Shown here: positions 33,889-42,511 of the stretch, one piece after another | Layout: the number at the start of each line of letters is the position of its first letter | Numbering within the stretch: the stretch's first letter is position 1 | NCBI GenBank assembly: GCA_016789705.1 | Contig: JAEUQR010000167.1 | Coordinates: 1 to 50,933 of the forward strand | Source of the DNA: Acidobacteriota bacterium | GTDB taxonomy: Bacteria > Acidobacteriota > Vicinamibacteria > Vicinamibacterales > UBA2999 | Reading direction: 5' to 3' | DNA: 50,933 nucleotides | Notes under the pieces: generated by a model | The model's input: only the letters and a program-made list of their open reading frames with translations | The model's database searches: none | Told to the model about the DNA's origin: nothing | Made by a program: the position numbers and the translations under genes

Positions 33889-36800
33889 TGGTAAACGAGG
33901 AAGAGCACGTTGTCCATGCCCTTCTCGAAGCGGAGCATCTGCACGGCATTCGACTGTGCCGAGGCGACCGAGCTGAGCATGATGATGTCGGGCTGGATGG
34001 CGCGCGCCTTCTCCATCAGGTCGGCGGCGCTGGCCTCCGAGACTCGGTAGCCGCGCGCCGTCAGCACATCGGTGAGCGTCTTCACCGCCGTGGTGTCTTC
34101 GTCGACCACCAGCACGTGTTTGTGCGACGTCTTCTGTTCGAGCAGCGCGCCGACCTCACGGAAGAGCAGGTCCGTGTCGATGGGCTTGGTGAGATAGCGG
34201 TCGACGCCGACGCGGAAGCCGCGTTCGCGATCCTGCACGATCGACAGGATGACGATGGGGATGTCGGCCGTCACCGGGTCGTTCTTGAGCACGGCCGCGG
34301 CATCGAAGCCGTTCATCTCGGGCATCATCACGTCGAGCACGATGAGATCCGGACGGTCGGTGCGCACGAGGGCGATGGCGTCGCGGCCGTTCGCCGCCGT
34401 CGTCACCTGGTACCCGGCCTCCGTGAACTCCTGGGTCAGCAGCTCGCGGATGTTGGCCTCGTCGTCGACGACGAGGATACGCGCCCGGCGGTCTGACGTG
34501 CGCGGCGCGGTGACGATGACACGGTCGCGCAGCTGGCGGATGAGCGACGCCAGTTCCACCGGCGTCGTGCCGGCCGTGGCGAGCGGGCTCGGCCCGATGG
34601 GCAGCGAGAAGGCGAACGTGCTGCCCTTGCCGAGCTCACTCTCGACCCACACGCGGCCGCCGTGGTGCTCGACGATCTCGCGGCAGATGGGCAGCCCGAG
34701 GCCGGTGCCCTTGGGCTTGTCGGTGAGGGTGTCGCCCACCTGCTTGAAGCGTTCGAAGACCTTCGGCTGGTCGGCCGGTGCGATGCCGAGGCCGGTGTCG
34801 ATGACGCTGACCACCACCTCCTGCCCGCGCCGCTCGGCCCGGCACGTGACCGAGCCGATGTCGGTGAACTTCACGGCGTTCGAGATGAGATTGATGACCA
34901 CCTGAATCAGGCGGTCGCGGTCGCCGGTCACCGCCGGCAGCCCCGGCGCCACTTCCATCGCCAGCGTCAGGCCCTTCTGTTCGAAGAGCGAGGACGTCGC
35001 CGCCGTGGCGCGCTCGAGGATGTCGCTGACGGTGACGGCCTCCATGTGCCACTCGAGCTTGCCGGCTTCGATCTTGGCCAGATCGAGCACGTCGTCGATG
35101 AGTTTGGTGAGGCGTTCGCCTTCGCTGACCACGACCTTCAGGTTGTCTTCCACCTGCAGGATGGTCGACACCACCTTCTTGTCGTCTTTCGGCACGAGCG
35201 GGAAGATGCGCTCGTCGAGCCGCTTCTTGATGATCTTGGCGAAGCCGAGCACCGAGGTGAGCGGCGTGCGCAATTCGTGGCTCACCGTGGAGAGGAACGC
35301 GCTCTTGGCCTGATCGGCCTCTTCGGCGATGGCGCGCGCGTGTTCGGCTTCCTCGAACAGCCGGCGGTTCTCGTGCTCCTGCTCGTTCAACTGCCGGTAG
35401 GCCGCGGCATTGTCGAGCGCGATGGCCGTGTACGAGGCCAGGCTGCGCAGCATGTTCAGGTGATGTTCGGTGTAGGCGCCGGTCTCGAAGCTCTGGATCG
35501 TGATGATGCCGAGCACACGGTCCTTGGCTTCGAGCGGCAGATAGATGAGCGACTGCGGCGTCTTCGACATGGAGCCGTCTTCGAGCGGCCGGCTCTGTTC
35601 ATCGAAACGCGTGACGTATTTGGAGAACTCGCGCTGCAGATCGTTGATGAACACCGGCTGCCGGTGCGTGATGCACCAGACCGGCAGCTGGTCGGCGTCG
35701 GCCGTGCTGCGCGAATACGGGGCGTAGCGCTTGCCCTGCTCGATGGCCAGCCGGTATTCGATCTCCTGACGCTCGGGATGGTACAGACCGACGCCGAACA
35801 CATCCGCGTCGGCGAGCTGGTTCACGCGACCGTAGAGCTTGTCGAAAATGGTGTCGAAGTCGAGCGAGGCGGTGATCTCGCGGCCGATGTCGCTCAGGAG
35901 CTCGATGTTCTTCTTGCCCTCGCCTTCGGAGCGCGCCAGCGCCTCGGCCGACTCCGCCCGCAGTTTCGCTTCGGCGAACTGGGCGCGCGCACGCTCCTGG
36001 CCGATGACGCGACGGCGCTGCAGGCGGTCGGCGCCGAGCACGAGCAGGCCGAGCATCGTGGTGTAGCCGCCGTAGGCCCACCAGGTGCGATACCAGGGCG
36101 GCAGGATGGTGAACGCGAACACCCCCTCCTGGCTCGTCAGGCTGAGCTCGTTGCGCGCGCGCACGTGAAAGCGGTAGTCGCCGAACGACAAGTTCGTGTA
36201 GTCGCGGCGCGATTCGGTGGACCACGCCGACCAGTCGGCGTCGACACCGTCGAGCCGCGCCTGGTACTGCGTCGTTCGCTCGTTGACGAAGGAGGGCGCC
36301 GCGAACTCGAACCGCATCGAGCGGGTCCCGGCATCCAGGGTGGGCGGCTCGCCGCCGGTGAGGGCCGGTGCCAGCGCAGTCGCCTGATTCACGGTGATCC
36401 GCCGGATGAGGGCGGCAAAGGCCGGTGTCTCGCGAGAGAAGAGCCGCGTGTCGAACCTTACCAGCTGACCACTGGCAGAAAACCAGACAACGCCGTCGTT
36501 CTCAGGAAAGAACGCACCCGTGCGCTCAGCGGCGAAGCGGCTCAGCAGTTGCCGGTCGGTGCTGAAGGTACCGTCGGGCTGGCGGGTGAGCACCGCGGCA
36601 CCACGTGCGGATGCGACGAAGATGCGGCCGTCCTGCCCCTCCTTGAAGTTGATGAACTGGGACTCGGGATCGCGTTCCACCACCTCGAACGTCTTGTCCT
36701 CGACGAAGCGGCCGGACGCTTCGTCCAGCACGGCGATCTTGCCGAGCACCGAGACATAGACGCGGCCGGCGACCGGACGCACGGTGGCGAACCCCGCCGC

Positions 36801-38432
36801 CAGCCCCTGCTCTGCGCCAAAGCGTTCGACCACCGGACGGGCTGGTCTGGCGCTGCCGGCAGGTGTGTCCCCGTCACGCACCATCACGACGCCGCTCGAC
36901 TGCGTGCCGGCCCACAGCTTGCCGTCAGCGGTCTGGTGCAGCGAGCGCACCTGCTCGGTCACACCCGGTACACGTCCTTCATTGATCCACTGGCCGTTGC
37001 TCCACCGGACCGACGCCAAACCGTCCGCCAGGCCAACCCACACGCGATAGGGGTCGACCTTCGACTGCTCGAGGACGAAGGTGCCGAACGAGCGGTCGGG
37101 CGACGGCACGATGGCGCGCGCGGTGTCACCCTCGATGCGGAACAACCCGTCGGACGCGGTCAGCAGCAGCTGCGGCGGAACCTTGCCGTCGGGATCGACG
37201 AACTCCATGAAGGCCCAGCACTGGTTGACGAGGCCGGCGACCGATGGCAGCTCGGCGAATCCTCCCGCGCGTGGGTTGAGATACTGCACGCCCTGACCGT
37301 GTGCGATGTAGAGCTTACCGTCGTGTCTGATGAGGTCGGCGGCGGCGGCGCGGAGGCCCTCCTCGCGCCCGAAGAGCGAGAAGGGCGACTGCGCCTCGAC
37401 TCTGGCGAGCCCCACGGACAGCCCCAGCCAGAGCCCGCCTTCCTGGTCCGGCATCACGTAGTAGACCTGCGAGGTCGGCAGCCCGCTGCGCTCGCTGACA
37501 TGCTCGAGCAGGCGCCCCTGACGGTCGATCAGCACGACGCCTTCGTTCGTGGTGGTCAACGCCAGCGCGCCATTCGGGAGCGGGAAGCCGCGATACAGGT
37601 TCGACTTGATGAGCGCGTCTGCCCCGGTGGCGAACGGGCGCATGACTGCGCCGTCGTATAGGAACAGGCCATCGCGCCTGGTCCCCATGAGCAAGCGGGT
37701 GTCGTCGTAGCGGAGGATGATCGGGTAGATCTCGTCACCCATGCGCTCGGCGCCAGGGACGGGCTGAAGCGAATCGCCGCGCAGCGCCATCAGCCCGAGG
37801 CCCTGCTGGCCGACGTAGAGCGTGTCGTTGACGAACTGCGCCCGGTTGAAGATGCGGGCCGTCGGTTTCCAGACCTTGAACGCGCCATCAGCCCAGCGGA
37901 AGATGCCGGACTGGGTCTGGAAGTACACGCCCTGCGACGAGGTATACAGGCGCCACACGTCCTCGAACACACGGGCGTCTTCGGGCAGCTTGTCGAGGAG
38001 CGACACGAACCGGGTCTGGCCCTGCTCGTCGGGCTCGATGTAGCCGAGATCGCCGACGCCCCCCACCCAGATGCGGCCCGACGCGTCCGCGGCGAGCGAC
38101 CGGATGGTGGTCCTCGTCGGGGTGACGATGCGGCGCCAGGTCACGCCGTCGTATTCGAGCAGCGCGTTCGTCGATCCGACGTAGATGACGCCCCGGGCAT
38201 CCTGCAGCAGCGCCCAGTTCTGCGCGCCGCCGTCATAGGTCTCCGGCGGATACTGTCGCACCAGGAGGCCGCCGGCTTCCGGGTGCCGCAGCATCGGTGC
38301 GCCGGGAGCGGCCGCGCCGGCCGCGACAGGCGCTGCCGCACCAGACGGCGCCGGCGCCTGGGCACGCGGGGCCCCTGACAAGGCCAGCGAAAGGACACTG
38401 ACCGCGAGGAGGAGGGTCGGGGAGCGCATCAT
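33885..38432 (-). CDS. Large hybrid sensor kinase with ligand-binding propeller
   Basis: This 1515-residue membrane protein contains in order: a signal peptide, a periplasmic two-blade reg_prop-type propeller (about 60-700, repeats such as GLWLGLSVGLARVE), a Y_Y_Y domain (about 704-775), a membrane helix (about 782-804), a GAF domain (about 844-1000), a HisKA domain with phospho-His1052 (STVSHELRTPLTSV), an ATPase domain (NAVKFTDIG, DTGLGIAP, GTGLGLPIC), a receiver with phosphoacceptor Asp1367 (LIVLDVMMPEM) and a second receiver (about 1438-1515). In the second receiver the expected Asp is Ser1487 (IIMLSSVAS) and the lysine region is altered, so it is probably inactive. The layout resembles hybrid two-component systems known from Bacteroidetes and Acidobacteria. 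Its ligand is unknown. Confidence 0.85.
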   Translation of the reverse strand: MMRSPTLLLAVSVLSLALSGAPRAQAPAPSGAAAPVAAGAAAPGAPMLRHPEAGGLLVRQYPPETYDGGAQNWALLQDARGVIYVGSTNALLEYDGVTWRRIVTPTRTTIRSLAADASGRIWVGGVGDLGYIEPDEQGQTRFVSLLDKLPEDARVFEDVWRLYTSSQGVYFQTQSGIFRWADGAFKVWKPTARIFNRAQFVNDTLYVGQQGLGLMALRGDSLQPVPGAERMGDEIYPIILRYDDTRLLMGTRRDGLFLYDGAVMRPFATGADALIKSNLYRGFPLPNGALALTTTNEGVVLIDRQGRLLEHVSERSGLPTSQVYYVMPDQEGGLWLGLSVGLARVEAQSPFSLFGREEGLRAAAADLIRHDGKLYIAHGQGVQYLNPRAGGFAELPSVAGLVNQCWAFMEFVDPDGKVPPQLLLTASDGLFRIEGDTARAIVPSPDRSFGTFVLEQSKVDPYRVWVGLADGLASVRWSNGQWINEGRVPGVTEQVRSLHQTADGKLWAGTQSSGVVMVRDGDTPAGSARPARPVVERFGAEQGLAAGFATVRPVAGRVYVSVLGKIAVLDEASGRFVEDKTFEVVERDPESQFINFKEGQDGRIFVASARGAAVLTRQPDGTFSTDRQLLSRFAAERTGAFFPENDGVVWFSASGQLVRFDTRLFSRETPAFAALIRRITVNQATALAPALTGGEPPTLDAGTRSMRFEFAAPSFVNERTTQYQARLDGVDADWSAWSTESRRDYTNLSFGDYRFHVRARNELSLTSQEGVFAFTILPPWYRTWWAYGGYTTMLGLLVLGADRLQRRRVIGQERARAQFAEAKLRAESAEALARSEGEGKKNIELLSDIGREITASLDFDTIFDKLYGRVNQLADADVFGVGLYHPERQEIEYRLAIEQGKRYAPYSRSTADADQLPVWCITHRQPVFINDLQREFSKYVTRFDEQSRPLEDGSMSKTPQSLIYLPLEAKDRVLGIITIQSFETGAYTEHHLNMLRSLASYTAIALDNAAAYRQLNEQEHENRRLFEEAEHARAIAEEADQAKSAFLSTVSHELRTPLTSVLGFAKIIKKRLDERIFPLVPKDDKKVVSTILQVEDNLKVVVSEGERLTKLIDDVLDLAKIEAGKLEWHMEAVTVSDILERATAATSSLFEQKGLTLAMEVAPGLPAVTGDRDRLIQVVINLISNAVKFTDIGSVTCRAERRGQEVVVSVIDTGLGIAPADQPKVFERFKQVGDTLTDKPKGTGLGLPICREIVEHHGGRVWVESELGKGSTFAFSLPIGPSPLATAGTTPVELASLIRQLRDRVIVTAPRTSDRRARILVVDDEANIRELLTQEFTEAGYQVTTAANGRDAIALVRTDRPDLIVLDVMMPEMNGFDAAAVLKNDPVTADIPIVILSIVQDRERGFRVGVDRYLTKPIDTDLLFREVGALLEQKTSHKHVLVVDEDTTAVKTLTDVLTARGYRVSEASAADLMEKARAIQPDIIMLSSVASAQSNAVQMLRFEKGMDNVLFLVYQ

Positions 38433-38516
38433 GGGGTCGGGGGATACTACCCCGTCCCCCCGGTATGCGAAACGGGCGTCACCGTCCCCTCACCGCGCCT
38501 GCCCGGAAGCTGCTGG

Positions 38517-38546
38517 CCCGGCGGGACGCCGAGTGGCCCCGCCGGG
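38517..38546 (-). terminator. GC-rich hairpin downstream of glutaryl-CoA dehydrogenase gene
   Basis: CCCGGCGGG (38517-38525) and CCCGCCGGG (38538-38546) form a perfect 9-bp stem with a 12-base loop, 21 bp beyond the stop of the gene ending at 38568. There is no T-run, so a Rho-independent terminator is only possible. The rest of the 135-bp gap shows no gene. Confidence 0.4.
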
Positions 38547-38567
38547 AGCGTCTCTCGATTCGGCCGC

Positions 38568-39758
<1,191 letters not shown>

Positions 39759-39843
39759 GATGGGCTCGGACGCGGTGTCCGCCCGGCGAGACGGCCGGCG
39801 GCACGGCAGGTCCGATGATGCCACGAATCCGGCTGCCCGGCCG

Positions 39844-40206
39844 TCAGTCGCCGGTGGGCGCCGTGTGCGGGGTGACCGGCGGCGGCATGCGGCCGCCGGC
39901 ATGCCGCACGCCCCATTCCACCATCGCCCGCATCATCGGCCGCAGATCCTCGCCCTTGTCGGTGAGCAGGTATTCGACCCGCGGCGGGCGGTCGCTGTAG
40001 CGCTCGGTGCGCACGATGCCCTTCGCGCGCAGCCGCTTGAGACGTTCGGCCAGGACGTTGGTGGGAATGCCTTCCGGCGAGGCGGCGAATTCGGCGAAAC
40101 GCCGTTTGCCGCGCATCAGGTCGCGCACGACCAGCAGCGACCAGCGGTCGCCCAGCACGTCGAGCGTGCACGAGACGGGACAGCGGGATCGCCGGATGCC
40201 GGTCAT
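39844..40206 (-). CDS. HxlR-family transcription regulator
   Basis: This 120-residue winged-helix DNA-binding protein has the HxlR hallmark near its N terminus, [19 protein letters not shown], with Cys9 and Cys13, of which the first may sense redox or electrophiles as in HypR/YodB-type members. The remaining motifs, [24 protein letters not shown] and the wing [10 protein letters not shown], are standard. It is divergent from the DUF5916 gene over a 77-bp gap that contains a perfect operator palindrome, so it likely represses that gene and itself. Confidence 0.9.
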   Translation of the reverse strand: MTGIRRSRCPVSCTLDVLGDRWSLLVVRDLMRGKRRFAEFAASPEGIPTNVLAERLKRLRAKGIVRTERYSDRPPRVEYLLTDKGEDLRPMMRAMVEWGVRHAGGRMPPPVTPHTAPTGD

Positions 40207-40240
40207 GCGCGCAGCCTAGCAGAGGCCGGCCGGCGGCGCC

Positions 40241-40265
40241 AGTCACTTGTCAATTGCAAGTGACT
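40241..40265. promoter_or_regulatory. HxlR operator palindrome with overlapping promoter
   Basis: AGTCACTTG (40241-40249) and CAAGTGACT (40257-40265) form a perfect inverted repeat with a 7-base spacer. For the plus-strand gene, TTGTCA (40247-40252), a 17-bp spacer and TACAGT (40270-40275) make a plausible promoter that starts about 2 bases before the ATG at 40284. The -35 lies inside the operator, so binding should block transcription. Confidence 0.65.
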
Positions 40266-40283
40266 CGACTACAGTGGCCGCCC

Positions 40284-42500
40284 ATGCCGTTCCGCCCGGG
40301 CGTGCCGCACGCCGTCCTGCTGGCGCTCGCCGCCGTCAGTCCGCTCTTCGCGCAGCCCTCGGCCGCGCCACCCCCGAGCATCGCCGCGCACCGCACGGCT
40401 ACGCCGATCCAGGTCGACGGCCGCCTCGACGAAGCCGTCTACGCCTCCACCACGCCGGTCAGCGACTTCGTGCAGCAGGAGCCCGACGAGTTCAAGCCGG
40501 CCACCGAGAAGACCGACGCCTGGGTGTTCTTCGACGACAACAACATCTACGTGTCGGCGCGCTGCTTCGAATCGCACCCCGAACGCCGCGTCGCCAACGA
40601 GATGCGTCGCGACACCAGTCAGCTCAGGCAGAACGACACGTTCCTCGTGCTCTTCGACACCTTCCACGACCGCCGCAATGGCTATCTCTTCTACGCCAAC
40701 GCCATCGGCGGCCTGGCCGACGGCCAGGTCACCGATGAAGGTCCGCCCAACATGGACTGGAACACCGTGTGGAACGTGCGGACGGCGAACTTCGAGGGCG
40801 GCTGGACCATCGAGATGGCCATTCCCTTCAAGTCGCTGCGCTACCTGCCCGGACGCGAGCAGACCTGGGGCATCAACCTGCGCCGCGTCGTGCGCTGGAA
40901 GAACGAGTGGTCGTACCTGGCGCAGGTGCCGCGCGCGCTCACGACCTTCCGCGGCGTTCTGAAAGTGTCGTCGGCCGGCACGCTCACGGGCCTCGAAGCG
41001 CCCGGCCGCACGCGCAACCTCGAGGTCAAGCCGTTCACGCTCGGCAACGTCGCCACCGACCGCACCGTCACGCCGACCGTCGACAACGACACCACCCTGC
41101 GCGGCGGCGTGGACGTGAAGTACGGCGTCACCCAGAACCTCGCCGCCGATCTCACGGTGAACACCGACTTCGCGCAGGTGGAAGTGGACGAACAGCAGGT
41201 GAACCTCACGCGTTTCAACCTGTTCTTTCCGGAGAAGCGCGACTTCTTCCTCGAGGGCGCCGGCACCTTCGCATTCGCCGGACGCGCCAGCGCCGGCCTC
41301 GCCGCCGGCAGCGGTGACACGCCGTATCTGTTCTTCACCCGCCGCATCGGCCTCGACGGCGCCCGGCAGGTGCCACTGCGCGTGGGCGGCCGGATGTCTG
41401 GCAAGGTAGGCGCGACGACCGTCGGCGTGCTCAACGTGCAGACGGGCGAAGACGCCGTGGCCAACGCCGACTCCACCAATTTCACGGTGCTCCGCGCCAA
41501 ACGCGACATCCTGCGCCGCAGCAGCATCGGCGGCATGCTCACGCACCGCACGTCGACGCCGGGCAAGCTGGGCGCCAACACCGGCCTCGGCCTCGACGCC
41601 ACGTTTTCGTTCTATCAGAACCTGCGCATCGACAGCTACGTGGCGGCGACACGCAGCGAGGGCAGGGAGGGCGACGACCTGTCGTACCGCGGGTTCTTCG
41701 ACTACAACGCCGACCGCTACGGCGTGCAGGTCGAACGGCTCGAGGTGCAGCCCAACTTCCTGCCGGAAGCCGGGTTCCTGCGCCGCACCGACATGCGCCG
41801 CAACTTCGCCCTGCTGCGCTTCAGTCCACGCCCGCGGCGCATTCCGCACCTGCGCAAGATCACGGCGCAGGCCAGTCTGAACTACGTCACCAACACGGGC
41901 GACCGCCTCGACACGCGCGAGCAGGTGGGCCAGTTCCAGACGGAATTCACGAACAGCGACATCCTGAGCGTGAGCTACACCGACTCGTTCGACCGGCTGG
42001 TGCGGCCGTTCGCGATTGCGCCGGGCATCCGCATCCCGGTCGGCGGCTACAACTTCGCCACCACGCAGGTCTCCTACACGGGCGGTCAGCAGCGCCGCTA
42101 TTCGGGCGCGCTTGTCTATGAAGGCGGCCCGTTCTACAGCGGCGAGCGCCACTCGATTGCCCTCAACGCCGCGCGCATGGAGGTGACACCGCAGTTCTCG
42201 GCCGAGCCGAGTGTGTCGGTCAACTGGGTGGACCTGAAGGAAGGATCGTTCCGCACCACGGTGGCACGCCTGCGTGGCACCTACACGATGACGCCGCGGA
42301 TGTACGTGAGCGGCATCGTGCAGTACAACTCCACGAGCACCTCGTTCGGCAGCAACCTGCGTTTCCGCTGGGAATACCGCCCCGGCAGCGAGGTGTTCGT
42401 CGTCTACACCGACGACTACGACACCGAGGCGCGGCCAGGCATGACGCCGCTCCGGAATCGCGCCTTCGTCGTGAAGGTCAACCGCCTCTTCCGGCCCTGA
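40284..42500 (+). CDS. DUF5916 protein with N-terminal CBM9-like domain
   Basis: This 738-residue exported protein has a signal peptide (MPFRPGVPHAVLLALAAVSPLFAQ). An N-terminal CBM9-like domain (about 30-200) shows PIQVDGRLDEAVYAS, WVFFDDNNIYVSARCFES and WTIEMAIPFKSLRYLPG. The remaining 500 residues match the DUF5916 family, with VNTDFAQVEVDEQQVNLTRF, FFPEKRDFFLEGAGTFAF and repeated beta strands up to a C-terminal VVKVNRLFRP; they may form an outer-membrane barrel. The function of the family is not known. The start at 40284 gives the signal peptide; the ATG at 40254 lies in the operator. It is probably controlled by the divergent HxlR regulator. Confidence 0.82.
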   Translation: MPFRPGVPHAVLLALAAVSPLFAQPSAAPPPSIAAHRTATPIQVDGRLDEAVYASTTPVSDFVQQEPDEFKPATEKTDAWVFFDDNNIYVSARCFESHPERRVANEMRRDTSQLRQNDTFLVLFDTFHDRRNGYLFYANAIGGLADGQVTDEGPPNMDWNTVWNVRTANFEGGWTIEMAIPFKSLRYLPGREQTWGINLRRVVRWKNEWSYLAQVPRALTTFRGVLKVSSAGTLTGLEAPGRTRNLEVKPFTLGNVATDRTVTPTVDNDTTLRGGVDVKYGVTQNLAADLTVNTDFAQVEVDEQQVNLTRFNLFFPEKRDFFLEGAGTFAFAGRASAGLAAGSGDTPYLFFTRRIGLDGARQVPLRVGGRMSGKVGATTVGVLNVQTGEDAVANADSTNFTVLRAKRDILRRSSIGGMLTHRTSTPGKLGANTGLGLDATFSFYQNLRIDSYVAATRSEGREGDDLSYRGFFDYNADRYGVQVERLEVQPNFLPEAGFLRRTDMRRNFALLRFSPRPRRIPHLRKITAQASLNYVTNTGDRLDTREQVGQFQTEFTNSDILSVSYTDSFDRLVRPFAIAPGIRIPVGGYNFATTQVSYTGGQQRRYSGALVYEGGPFYSGERHSIALNAARMEVTPQFSAEPSVSVNWVDLKEGSFRTTVARLRGTYTMTPRMYVSGIVQYNSTSTSFGSNLRFRWEYRPGSEVFVVYTDDYDTEARPGMTPLRNRAFVVKVNRLFRP

Positions 42501-42511
42501 CGCTCCGTCAG
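42497..42511. terminator. Small hairpin spanning the convergent stops of DUF5916 and pbpC genes
   Basis: CTGACG (42497-42502) pairs with CGTCAG (42506-42511) across a 3-base loop. Both TGA stop codons lie in the arms. There is no T-tract; a terminator role is uncertain. Confidence 0.35.

Noticed and set aside
34662..37661. Long plus-strand open frame (999 codons) opposite the sensor kinase
   Set aside because: Antisense shadow of a well-defined kinase; no recognisable domains or ribosome site.
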